Assembly: GCA_963662155.1 (NCBI GenBank)
Contig: OY759268.1
Span: 58,536,562 to 58,600,561 of the forward strand
Source: Lamellibrachia columna
Lineage: Eukaryota; Annelida; Polychaeta; Sabellida; Siboglinidae
Length of the DNA: 64,000 nucleotides
Reading direction: 5' to 3'
Part shown: positions 52,842-62,575 of the stretch, piece after piece
Layout of the letters: each line of letters opens with the position of its first letter
Position numbering within the stretch: position 1 is the first letter of the stretch
The notes under the pieces: model-generated
Databases searched by the model: none
The model's input: only the letters and a program-made list of their open reading frames with translations
What the model was told of the DNA's origin: nothing
Position numbers and translations under genes: made by a program

Positions 52842-52972
52842 GTTGTCACCTCCCTGTGTAGTCTCTGTGTACAACCACTATTACTTGTTTAGTAGAATAA
52901 TAAATAGTTGTCACCTCCCTGTGTAGTCTCTGTGTACAACCACTATTACTTGTTTAGTAGAATAATAAATAG
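52842..52972. repeat. 65-bp direct repeat, two copies
   Basis: GTCACCTCCCTGTGTAGTCT begins near 52,845 and again 65 bp later; the copies look identical. The same opening words occur at 52,124 and 52,504 inside the 383-bp repeat, so this is an offshoot of that sequence. Confidence 0.93.
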
Positions 52973-53204
52973 CAACAACGCAATTATGCAGATGTCATCC
53001 ACAACTGGCAATGTAAAAGCAATGTAAGAGCAATGAAAAGAGGCAGAAACTAACTAAAGCCATTGAATGTCATGAATAAATAAATCTTGAAATACATTGT
53101 TAACATTTTACTCACCAGATGTCGGCACTATCATGTATATGTCTACAAAACTATCTACCCCTCTACATATGATTGTAGTTTGATATTATGCACTGTTTTT
53201 ATTG
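52973..53204. other. Unique spacer
   Basis: No gene or repeat was recognised. Confidence 0.5.
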
Positions 53205-53786
53205 ACGTGTACTGTACATTTATCACATAACCCTGTGCGTGTGAGCTTCACTTGTGTGTTTGAATGTATTCGTGTGTGTTAAAGATAAACATTTAACATA
53301 AATGAGCTCATAGGCCTGTCTCTCTGTTGATCGGTCTCCTGGCACATGTCGTTATATGTATGTCTGTCTCTCTCCATATTTGCCTGTTCATCTGATTGTC
53401 AGCACATATCTGTCTGCCGGTCTGTCTGTCAGTCTGTCTGTCTATATCCCTCCCTCCCTCCTTCCCTCTCTCTCCCTCCCTCCCCTCCCTCTTGGCCCCC
53501 TCTCTCCCTGCATGTCTGTCAGTATGTCAGCACATATCTTTGTATGTCTGTCTCTCTGTATGCCAGACTGACTGACTGACAGGTAAGATCTGCCTGTGGC
53601 TACCCGCCTGGCTGTGTGTCTACTACATCACTACCCTTTCCCCTATTATATCCATTCCTGTATTTCCCCTCCAAATATTCCACTTACAATCCTTCCCAAG
53701 CCAGTCCCAAATCCACCCTGGGAGTCTACCACCCAGCTCATGTACATGTCTGTCTCTCTGTTTATCAATCTGTTGGCACATTATTA

Positions 53787-53842
<56 letters not shown>
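53787..53842. repeat. (TG)n(TA)n microsatellite
   Basis: A short alternating GT run passes into an uninterrupted TA run of about 44 bp. Confidence 0.97.
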
Positions 53843-53847
<5 letters not shown>

Positions 53848-54253
53848 CTTCATGTCTGCCTGTTTATCTGCCTGCCAGTACATATATGTCTGTCTGCCTG
53901 TCTATAATAATATAATAATGTTTTATTTCAGGCAAGAGCCCATAATATTATAAATACATACAGGTTAAAAAAAACACATATACACACATGATGAACAATA
54001 GAGGTAGATGTAGTGAGAAAAATATATATATAAATATACATACATGACGTGTATTAAAAATATATATAATATATATAAGATAAGTCAGGATAGAAAAATA
54101 TATTTGCATAAAAGTACAAACATCATGAATTAAAAGCATACAATTGATCAATCCAATATTTAATCAATGGACTTCGATAATAAATAAAAGTGTGAAGATA
54201 ATTCACAGAAAGTATATTGTCGGATTTTTCCAACCGGCATAAAGGCTAAAAAT

Positions 54254-54674
54254 TTATGAGCGAATACGTTCATTAAAGGATTTAACATAATTAGTAGCGA
54301 ACATATGGCTTGCACTACAGTGGGGTGACAGGTTGTGTATAATTCTAAAACTGTTGTTATAAGCGACAGTAATACTTTTCAGACTCTGTTTTTTAAAATG
54401 ACACCAAAGACTTGAGGCGTACATTGAACCACAGTATGAATTAAATAAAGTTGTTTTAATGGAATTGTTGCATAAGTAAAATTTTCTGGCTAAAGCATTT
54501 GCCTGAGCATAGATACATCTTTTCTGCCTGGCAATATCGTCATCATCCGTAAGATTATTGTTTATAATATGGCCAAAGTATTTACATTTCTCAGTGTAAG
54601 GTAGTGTATGGTTATTGATAACAACAGGATGAATATTTTTCTTATCCCTAGGTTTGTTATCAATAACCATACAA
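54254..54674 (-). pseudogene. LINE reverse transcriptase C-terminal fragment
   Basis: About 135 codons end at a natural-looking TAA (54,254-54,256). Recognisable blocks in order are KYFGHIINNNLTDDDDIARQ, then YAQANALARKFYLC, LFNSYCGSMY, LWCHF and VAYNNSFRIIHNLS. The pattern (K)Y-GH-I...DD.DI.RQ...YAQAN.L.RKF..C...K..LF..YC is typical of the region after the palm/thumb of many animal LINE polymerases. The upstream start is lost by 5' truncation; the Glu/Arg/Gly-rich residues continuing the frame are the complement of the neighbouring CT repeat. The fragment has no internal stop, so it is fairly young. Confidence 0.85.
54605..54673. repeat. Perfect 20-bp inverted repeat at the LINE 5' end
   Basis: The 20 bases at 54,605-54,624 are exactly complementary in inverse order to 54,654-54,673, with a 29-base loop. 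The outer arm coincides with the 5' terminus of the LINE insertion. Confidence 0.95.
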
Positions 54675-54676
54675 CT

Positions 54677-54854
54677 ATGTTGTCCCCCCTCTCTCTCTTG
54701 CACTCTCGCTATCTCACTCCCTCCCTTCCTCCTTTCATCTCCCCCCACCTCTCGCACTATCCCTCCCTCCCAATCCCTCCCCCTCCCTCCCCTCCATTAC
54801 CCACTCTCACCCTCGTGCTCACAGTCTTACTCTCTATCTCCCCTCCCTTCCCCA

Positions 54855-54894
<40 letters not shown>

Positions 54895-54902
54895 AACTCA
54901 CA

Positions 54903-54939
<37 letters not shown>

Positions 54940-54946
54940 ACTCACA

Positions 54947-54978
<32 letters not shown>

Positions 54979-55027
54979 AACTCACACTCTATCTCTCTCC
55001 CTCTCTTTCATCCACTCTCTCTCTCTA

Positions 55028-55046
<19 letters not shown>
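54677..55046 (+). repeat. Polypyrimidine tract (C/T only) with CT microsatellites
   Basis: The plus strand is almost purely C and T, with (CT)n runs separated three times by AACTCACACTCTAT. The capacity for triplex (H-DNA) formation is a known property of such mirror-like tracts; nothing here shows it is used. Confidence 0.9.
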
Positions 55047-55083
<37 letters not shown>

Positions 55084-55130
55084 TATATACATAATTATAT
55101 ATATATAATTATATATATAATATATATATA

Positions 55131-55200
<70 letters not shown>
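55047..55200. repeat. Long (TA)n microsatellite
   Basis: About 150 bp of alternating TA with a few ATAATTATA interruptions between 55,078 and 55,140. The last run of about 65 bp is uninterrupted. It is prone to cruciform formation and assembly error. Confidence 0.95.
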
Positions 55201-55203
<3 letters not shown>

Positions 55204-55555
55204 CTTTCTCTCTCCCCTGTCTCACTCCCTATCCTCTTCACTCCTCTCTCTCACTCTTTCTCCCTCACTCTCACTATCACTATATCTCTTTCTCCACATT
55301 CTCTCCCTCCCACACTCTATACCTTCCCCTCTTTCTCCCCCATCTCTCCCTCCCCTATGTCTCCCCCTCTCTATCCCTCTCTCCTCCTTTCTCTCTCCCT
55401 CTCTCTCTCTCTCTCTGTCACTCTCCCCCTCTCACTATCTCCCCCTCCTTCTCTCTTACCTCTTTCCCTCTTCTCTCTCCCTCGCTCACTCTCTCTCTCT
55501 TTCTCTCCCTCTACCCCCCTCTCTACCCACCTCTCTACCCCCCTCTCACTCTCTC
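55201..55555 (+). repeat. Polypyrimidine tract
   Basis: C/T-rich throughout on the plus strand, with short CT and CCCT runs. The Ser/Leu/Pro open frames here are repeat by-products. Confidence 0.9.
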
Positions 55556-55616
55556 TCTGTTCTGTGTGCTGTACGTTTATTGCGTAAACCTGTGCGCGTG
55601 TGCTGCATGTGTGTTT

Positions 55617-55714
55617 CCGTGTGTTCATGTGTGTTTGCATGTGTTCATGTGTGTTTGCATGTGTTCATGTGTGTTTGCATGTGTTCATGTGTGTTTGCAT
55701 GTGTTCGTGTGTGT
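55617..55714. repeat. 20-bp minisatellite, 5 copies
   Basis: The unit GTGTTCATGTGTGTTTGCAT repeats every 20 bp. At the matching position of copy B (about 53,262-53,280) only one related segment (GTGTGTTTGAATGTATTCGT) is present, so this is a local expansion. Confidence 0.92.
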
Positions 55715-56344
55715 AAAAGACTACAATTTAGTATAAACTGAATGCACATTTCTATATCTCTGTTTATCAATCAGTAGTTTCTCTGCATGTCTGCCTGTTT
55801 ATCTGCCTGTCAACACATATATGTCTGTCTGCCTCTCTATGTTTTCCCCTCTCACTCTCTGGCACTCTCGCTACCCAAACCCTCACCCTCCCGCCCTCCA
55901 TCATTCGCTCACAGTCTCACTATCTATCTCCCCCTCCCTTCCCACTATATCTCCTCCCCTCTCTCCCCCTCACACACTCTCTATCTGTGTCTCCCTCTCT
56001 CCCCTAACTCATACTCTATCTCTCCCCTTCTCTCACTCTTACTCTCGCATCCTCCTCCTTCTCTTCCCCTTCTTTCTGTGGCTGTCGCACTCTCTCTCTC
56101 TCTCCCTTCCTCCTCCTCTCTCTTTCTAACCCTCTATCACCCCCCTCTCTCCCCCCAACCTTTCTACCCCCCCCTCTCTCTCTCTCTCCTGCTGCATGTC
56201 AGTATGTCAGTATGTCATGTCTGTCAGTATGTCATGTCTGTCAGAATGTCACAACATATCGTCTGTTTGTCTCTCTGCATGTCTGTCTGTCTGTCTTCAC
56301 CTATATTTATATGTCATTATTTGCCAGTCAGTCAGTCTGTCTGG

Positions 56345-57375
56345 CAGTCTGCTCGTGGCTGTCCGTCTGGCTGTATGTCTGCTCGTGGCTGTCCGTTTGG
56401 CTGTGTGTCTACTCGTGGCTGTCCGCCTGGCTGTGTGTCTGCTCGTGGCTGTCCGCCTGGCTGTGTGTCTGCTCGTGGCTGTCCGCCTGGCTGTGTGTCT
56501 GCTCGTGGCTGTCCGCCTGGCTGTGTGTCTGCTCGTGGCTGTCCGCCTGGCTGTGTGTCAGCTCGTGGCTGTCCGCCTGGCTGTGTGTCAGCTCGTGGTT
56601 GTCCACCTGGCTGTGTGTCTACTCGTGGCTGTCCGCCTGGCTGTGTGTCTGCTCGTGGCTGTCCGCCTGGCTGTGTGTCTGCTCGTGGCTGTCCGCCTGG
56701 CTGAGTGTCTGCTCGTGGCTGTCCGCCTGGCTGTGTGTCTGCTCGTGGCTGTCCGCCTGGCTGTGTGTCTGCTCGTGGCTGTCCGCCTGGCTGTGTGTCT
56801 GCTCGTGGCTGTCCGCCTGGCTGTGTGTCTGCTCGTGGCTGTCCGCCTGGCAGTGTGTCTGCTCGTGGCTGTCCGCCTGGCTGTGTGTCTGCTCGTGGCT
56901 GTCCGCCTGGCTGTGTGTCTGCTCGTGGCTGTCCGCCTGGCTGTGTGTCTGCTCGTGGCTGTCCGCCTGGCTGTGTGTCTGCTCGTGGCTGTCCGCCTGG
57001 CAGTGTGTCTGCTCGTGGCTGTCCGCCTGGCTGTGTGTCTGCTCGTGGCTGTCCGTCTGTCTGTGTGTCTGCTCGTGGCTGTCCGCCTGGCTGTGTGTCT
57101 GCTCGTGGCTGTCCGCCTGGCAGTGTGTCTGCACGTGGCTGTCCGCCTGGCTGTGTGTCTGCTCGTGGCTGTCCGTCTGTCTGTGTGTCTGCTCGTGGCT
57201 GTCCGCCTGGCTGTGTGTCTGCTCGTGGCTGTCCGCCTGGCAGTGTGTCTGCTCGTGGCTGTCCGCCTGGCTGTGTGTCTGCTCGTGGCTGTCCGTCTGT
57301 CTGTGTGTCTACTCGTGGCTGTCCGCCTGGCTGTGTGTCTGCTCGTGGCTGTCCGTCTGTCTGTGTGTCTACTAC
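56345..57375. repeat. 30-bp minisatellite, about 34 copies
   Basis: Unit words are CTCGTGGCTGTCCGCCTGG and CTGTGTGTCTG; the period is exactly 30. Variants GTCCGTCTGTCTG, GGCAGTGTG and CTACTCG recur. From about 56,960 on, the variant order (CAGTG unit, plain unit, CCGTCTGTC unit, plain unit) repeats about every 120 bp (four units). Four or more overlapping open frames of 170-450 codons on both strands result from the 30-bp period and are not genes. The last unit runs directly into CTACATCACC, as the single unit does in copies A and B. Confidence 0.97.
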
Positions 57376-57500
57376 ATCACCACTTGCGTATTTCCCCTCC
57401 AATTTTTTTCACTTACAATCCCACTTAAGCCAATCCCACTTCCTCCCTGTGGGCCAATCATATCTTTCACTCTCTTGCTTCTATCTTCCCTTCCTTCCTC

Positions 57501-58314
57501 AACAACTCCTTCCTGTCACCCCACCCTTCTCCCACCTGCCCGCTTTATTCTTCCTAGTTCAAGGAGCTGATACAATTCTGTGATTCTCCTGATGACTAAA
57601 ACGACTGAAAACGTTCCCGACAATCACCATGTTTATGAATAAACCTGCGCCCACTCTAGCGATTGCCTCGAGTTCTTTTATGAATACAAATGTTGTATGG
57701 CTTTAAAATGTTATAAAACGTTCGTGGTTGTAAACACATCCACACACCCCTCCACCCCTCACCCCACCGCAAGTGCCACGTATTTGTTGATAATGACAAA
57801 GGGATAGCCTATTCACCAGAACCCAGCATTTACCTTTCAACCACATAACTGTGTACCCGGGGCCACACAGGTATGTGTGTTCATATGTGTGTAGTCAGGC
57901 GTGACCACAAGTACGTGACCAGCTGTTGATTGTATGCGCACCGCAAGCCACCGACACTGCCACCGTTGACACAGTGACACGCCCCCCCCTCCCCCCAAGA
58001 ACAAGAACGTCCAAAAGGAGAGATGACAGGCACGTCGGCTACCCGATGCCTACATAATAATAAATATTATTATATGTAGCTGAAAACAAACTATAGAACA
58101 ACAGTAAACACGGCCTACACGCAGGCTGCCCTATACTTTGCCCGTTGTATACAACTTGAGTGCAGTGGCGTGTTTGGGGGGAAGCATTAAGCTTTGGCTT
58201 GATGCTTTTGATTTTTTTATGTAACCTATATAAGACTGATTAGTGCAGTGTTGCTTTGACCACTATTCTCCTCCGCCATGTTGTCAACGTTGTGCCAGCA
58301 TTGTCCTCCGGTCT
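57501..58314. other. Unique spacer
   Basis: No gene was recognised. AATAAAC at 57,636 could serve as a polyadenylation signal. CTGATGA and GAAA 11 bases apart (57,589-57,610) recall a hammerhead core, but pairing is not supported. A C-run lies at about 57,982-57,997. Confidence 0.5.
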
Positions 58315-59620
58315 CTGTAACATCCCTCTTCAAACAGTGGTCCCATGACCCAACTGTCCTCGCACACCTACATCTCCGTAACATCCTTTTTCAAGCAGTG
58401 GTCCCATGACCCAACTGTCCTCGCACACCTACATCTCCGTAACATCCTTCTTCAAGCAGTGGTCCCATGACCCAACTGTCCTCGCACACCTACATCTCTG
58501 TAACATCCTTCTTCAAGCAGTGGTCCCATGACCCAACTGTCCTCGCACACCTACATCTCCGTAACATCCTTTTTCAAGCAGTGGTCCCATGACCCAACTG
58601 TCCTCGCACACCTACATCTCCGTAACATCCTTCTTCAAGCAGTGGTCCCATGACCCAACTGTCCTCGCACACTTACATCTCTGTAACATCCTTCTTCAAG
58701 CAGTGGTCCCATGACCCAACTGTCCTCGCACACCTACATCTCCGTAACATCCTTCAAGCAGCGGTCCCATGACCCAACTGTCCTCGCACACCTACATCTC
58801 TGTAACATCCCTCTTCAAGCAGTGGTCCCATGACCCAACTGTCCTCGCACACCTACATCTCCGTAACATCCCTCTTCAAGCAGTGGTCCCGTGACCCAAC
58901 TGTCCTCGCACACCTACATCTCTGTAACATCCCTCTTCAAGCAGTGGTCCCGTGACCCAACTGTCCTCGCACACCTACATCTCTGTAACATCCCTCTTCA
59001 AGCAGTGGTCTCATGACCCAACTGTCCTCGCACACCTACATCTCCGTAACATCCCTCTTCAAGCAGTGGTCCCATGACCCAACTGTCCTCGCACACCTAC
59101 ATCTCCGTAACATCCCTCTTCAAGCAGTGGTCCCATGACCCAACTGTCCTCGCACACCTACATCTCCGTAACATCCCTCTTCAAGCAGTGGTCCCATGAC
59201 CCAACTGTCCTCGCACACCTACATCTCCGTAACATCCCTCTTCAAGCAGTGGTCCCATGACCCAACTGTCCTCGCACACCTACATCTCTGTAACATCCCT
59301 CTTCAAGCAGTGGTCTCATGACCCAACTGTCCTCGCACACCTACATCTCTGTAACATCCCTCTTCAAGCAGTGGTCTCATGACCCAACTGTCCTCGCACA
59401 CCTACATCTCTGTAACATCCCTCTTCAAGCAGTGGTCTCATGACCCAACTGTCCTCGCACACCTACATCTCTGTAACATCCCTCTTCAAGCAGTGGTCCC
59501 ATGACCCAACTGTCCTCGCACACCTACATCTCTGTAACATCCCTCTTCAAGCAGTGGTCCCATGACCCAACTATCCTCGCACACCTATATCTCTGTAACA
59601 CCCCTCTTCAAGCTGAAGTC
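58315..59620. repeat. 61-bp minisatellite, 22 copies
   Basis: Units begin GTAACATCC at 58,317 and every 61 bp (one unit near 58,743 lacks 3 bp) to 59,595. They contain TTCAAGCAGTGGTCCCATGA and CTCGCACACCTACATCTC. Left units carry CCTT(C/T)TTC and right units CCCTCTTC, so the array has two homogenised halves. The final unit is the most divergent. Confidence 0.97.
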
Positions 59621-60115
59621 TCACGACCCAAACAAATATTTAAACTAATAGTATTCATATGTTAAAACTAATAGTACCCATAGCTATCCATAACTAATAG
59701 TAGGCTACCATCAGCAGCAACACTATCCTATCAATCCTCCCTTTATAAATTCATCTTGTCCTTCGCATCCCTCCTGCTCCACTCTTCCTAATCTTCTCGT
59801 CAAGAATCCTCTCCTCGTCTCCACGCTCCTCCTTGCTCTCTGTACTCCTCTTTCTCCTTGAGTGTTTACTCCTCCCTCTCTCTCATATCCCCTCTGTCAT
59901 TCTACTGCTCCCTCTCTCCTCCCCTCTCTGTCCTCTTTATCTCTCCGCTCTCTCCTCTATCTCTCCTCCTTTTTCCTAACCTCTCTCTTCCTCTTTCTGT
60001 CCTCCTCTCTCTCTTATGTGTCGTCTACTTCCACATCTCTCCCCCCTCCTCTCTCTCTCTCTCTTCTCTCTCACTCTCTCCCCCTCTCTCTCTCTCTCTA
60101 TTTTTTTAATAAGAC
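59621..60115 (+). other. Spacer, polypyrimidine from about 59,740
   Basis: A short stretch with AACTAATAGTA repeated three times (59,643-59,703), then a C/T-rich plus strand with no gene. The C/T tract ends about 50 bp before the putative promoter. Confidence 0.6.
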
Positions 60116-60164
60116 CTGCATCCGTAAAATAATGTTAGCACCGTGCACATGACGAAACTGCGTT

Positions 60165-60267
60165 GACAATACGTCATCGATACCTCTATGACGTTTGATT
60201 GGTTCAGTGGACACAACAGGGACCGCCCCCAGTGTGTATAAGAAGGGGGTCTGCGGGCGAAGTCCCG
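60165..60267 (+). promoter_or_regulatory. Putative RNA polymerase II promoter
   Basis: In order: TACGTCA (about 60,169), TGACGT (60,189-60,194), inverted CCAAT box ATTGG (60,198-60,202), GC box CCGCCCCC (60,223-60,230) and TATAAG (60,237-60,242). Spacings fit a TATA promoter with CREB/ATF-, NF-Y- and Sp1-type sites. A start near 60,267 would be expected from the TATA position. It is followed by an ATG and a consensus splice donor. All factor assignments are by motif. Confidence 0.5.
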
Positions 60268-60313
60268 CTGAATCGGTAGCAACTGCAAACGTCACACATT
60301 GAACACAACACAG

Positions 60314-60331
60314 ATGTTATCGCCTCGCCTG
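60314..60331 (+). CDS. Possible first coding exon (6 codons) before a splice donor
   Basis: ATG at 60,314 reads MLSPRL up to 60,331, directly followed by GTAAGT (60,332-60,337), a full-consensus donor. The implied 5' UTR would be about 47 bases from the predicted start near 60,267. If real, the first intron contains the 87/59-bp, 24-bp and 38-bp arrays, and the next exon lies beyond or in unresolved sequence. The product cannot be named, and no acceptor/exon pair downstream is convincing. Confidence 0.35.
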
Positions 60332-60402
60332 GTAAGTACAGATGTATAGACATTGACACATATTTGCAAATTGTGAGACACTGAACAAAGTGTGACGGGA
60401 CT

Positions 60403-62345
60403 GGTAGAGTGGCCTCGGTTGAGGCCCGACTCGCTAGTCTTGTTGTTGTGTGGGGACATCCCGGAAGAGGGCGTCAGCTTTGTCCTGTAGCGGCGGTGTA
60501 TCGATTATCGATTAAACGGCCTCGGTTGAGATCCGACTCACTACGCTCGTTGCTACGATCGTGCGTCAGCCTAGGTTTAGACTTACCAGACTCGTTGTTT
60601 GGGGATACCCCGGGGAAGAGGGCGTCAGCCTAGGTTTAGACTTACCAGACTCGTTGTTTGGGGATACCCCGGGGAAGAGGGCGTCAGCCTAGGTTTAGAC
60701 TTACCAGACTCGTTGTTTGGGGATACCCCGGGGAAGAGGGCGTCAGCCTAGGTTTAGAACGGCGGTTTATTGGTTGAGGCCCGTTCACTAGACTCGTTGT
60801 TTGGGGATACCCCGGGGAAGAGGGCGTTAGCCTAGGTTTAGAAAGGCGGTTTTTCTATTGAGGCCCGTTCACTAGATTCATTGTTTGGGGATACCCAGAG
60901 GAAGAGGGCGTTAGCCTAGGTTTAGAAAGGCGGTTTTTCGATTGAGGCCCGTTCACTAGATTCGTTGTTTGGGGATACCCCGGGGAAGAGGGCGTCAGCC
61001 TAGGTTTAGAAAGGCGATTCATTGATTGATTCCCGGCTCACTAGACTCGCTAAATACCCCGGGGAAGAGGGCGTTAGCCTAGGTTTAGAACGGCGGTTTA
61101 TTGATTGAGACCCGGCTCACTAGACTCGATGTGTGGGGATACCCCGGGGAAGGTGGGGTGTCAGCCTAGGTTTAGAACGGTGGTTTATTGATTGAGACCC
61201 GGCTCACTAGACTCGCTGTGGGGGATACCCCGGGGAAGGTGGGGTGTCAGCCTAGGTTTAGAACGGTGGTTTATTGATTGAGACCCGGCTCACTAGACTC
61301 GCTGTGTGGGGATACCCCGGGGAAGGTGGGGTGTCAGCCTAGGTTTAGAACGGTGGTTTATTGATTGAGACCCGGCTCACTAGACTCGCTGTGTGGGGAT
61401 ACCCCGGGGAAGGTGGGGTGTCAGCCTAGGTTTAGAACGGTGGTTTATTGATTGAGACCCGGCTCACTAGACTCGCTGTGTGGGGATACCCCGGGGAAGG
61501 TGGGGTGTCAGCCTAGGTTTAGAACGGTGGTTTATTGATTGACACCCGGCTCACTAGACTCGCTGTGTGGGGATACCCCGGGGAAGGTGAGGTGTCAGCC
61601 TAGGTTTAGAACGGTGGTTTATTGATTGAGGCCCGACTTACCAGACTCGTTGTTTGGGGATACCCCGGGGAAGGTGGGGTGTCAGCCTAGGTTTAGAACG
61701 GTGGTTTATTGATTGACACCCGGCTTACCAGACTCGTTGTTTGGGGATACCCCGGGGAAGGTGGGGTGTCAGTCTAGCTCTATAGATGGTGGGTTTATCG
61801 ATTTAGGCCCGACTTACCAGATTCGTTGTTTGGGGATACCCCGGGGAATTCATTAAGGTGGGGTGTTAGCCTAGCTCTAGAAGGCGGGTTTATCGATTTA
61901 GGCCCGATTTACCTGACTCGTCGTTTGTAGATACCCCGGGGAAGGTGGGGTGTCAGCCTAGCTCCAGAAGACGGGTTTATCGATTTAGGCCCGACTTACC
62001 AGACTCGTTGTTTGTGGATACCCCTGGGAAGGTGGGGTGTCAGTCTAGCTTTAGAAGGCGGGTTTGTCGATTGAGGCCCGACTCACTAGACTCGTTGTGT
62101 GGGGATATCATTGGGAAGAGGGCATTAGCCTAGGTTTAGAACGGCGGTTTATCGATCGATGCCCGGCTCACTAGACTCATATATTGTGTGGGTTTGGAAG
62201 GTTTGGATTTGGAACCGCGATTTATAGATTGAGGCAGAAATAACTAGACTCGTTGTTTTGGGATATCCTGGGGGGCATCAGCCTAGCGCTAGAACAGAGG
62301 TTTGTCAATTGAGGCCCGATTCACTAGACACGTCCTGTGAGGATA
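60403..62345. repeat. 87/59-bp minisatellite with CCCCGGGG palindrome, about 22 units
   Basis: The main unit is 87 bp (starts at 61,261, 61,348 and 61,435 are exact). It contains GGGGATACCCCGGGGAA, GTCAGCCTAGGTTTAGAA and TTATTGATTGAG. Three 59-bp short units lacking the TTGATTGAGGCCC part stand at about 60,580-60,757. Flank units on both sides are diverged; central units (61.1-61.6 kb) are nearly identical. CCCCGGGG and CCTAGG are palindromes present in most units. Confidence 0.93.
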
Positions 62346-62390
62346 CCAAGGAAGGGGGCGTCAGGCCGCTTGCAAAACGGCGGTTTATCG

Positions 62391-62512
62391 AACGTGGTAG
62401 TAGTGTCGACTTTGAACGTGGTAGTAGCTAGTGTCGACTTTGAACGTGGTAGTAGTGTCGACTTTGAACGTGGTAGTAGTGTCGACTTTGAACGTGGTAG
62501 TAGTGTCGCTCG
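62391..62512. repeat. 24-bp minisatellite, 5 copies
   Basis: AACGTGGTAGTAGTGTCGAC opens units at 62,391, 62,415, 62,443, 62,467 and 62,491. The second has a 4-bp insertion (TAGTAGCTAGTG). Confidence 0.95.
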
Positions 62513-62575
62513 GTGGCAGTAGAAGTCATCAGTTAAATACATTCCGAATATGGTGTTAACGTTGAAGTCTGGGTG

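Larger units (their letters stand above)
53906..54674 (-). mobile_element. 5'-truncated LINE (non-LTR retrotransposon)
   Basis: On the minus strand the element reads from a reverse-transcriptase C-terminal fragment through a 3' UTR to TGAAATAAAACATTATT and an (ATT)-like tail at about 53,903-53,920. The flank on each side joins smoothly when compared with copy C of the surrounding repeat, where GCCTCTCTATGTT is uninterrupted (about 55,832). This places the insertion between CTAT at 53,902-53,905 and CTAT at 54,675-54,678, which may be a 4-bp target duplication. It lacks the endonuclease and most of the polymerase. The clade is not assigned. Confidence 0.8.
53205..55555 (+). repeat. Pyrimidine-rich composite repeat, copy B, interrupted by a LINE
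   Basis: The leader GTGTACTGTACATTTATCAC matches the start of copy C (about 55,565). It continues through ATGTATGTCTGTCTC, a C/T tract, GTCTGTCAGTATGTCAGCACATAT, one GGCTACCCGCCTGGCTGTGTGTCT at about 53,599, and CTACATCACTACCC, colinear with copy A. A (TG)n(TA)n tract lies at 53,787-53,842. The LINE inserts at about 53,905. After it (from 54,677) come C/T tracts with AACTCACACTCTATCTCTCT repeated several times and a long (TA)n run. Confidence 0.85.
55556..57500 (+). repeat. Pyrimidine-rich composite repeat, copy C
   Basis: It starts CTGTGTGCTGTACGTTTATTGC like copy B. It includes the 20-bp array at 55.6 kb, GTCTGCCTGTTTATCTGCCTG, a C/T tract (about 55.84-56.19 kb), GTCAGTATGTCA repeats, the 30-bp array, and CTACATCACC-TATTTCCCCTCCAA-CTTACAATCCC at 57.37-57.42 kb. 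The last words match copies A (51.41-51.48) and B (53.62-53.70). Confidence 0.85.

Noticed and set aside
54677..55640. Ser/Leu/Pro-rich or Glu/Arg-rich ORFs
   Set aside because: Direct translation of CT/GA microsatellites.
56196..57583. Proteins of 290-450 residues with 10-residue repeats
   Set aside because: Several overlapping frames on both strands are all produced by the 30-bp minisatellite.
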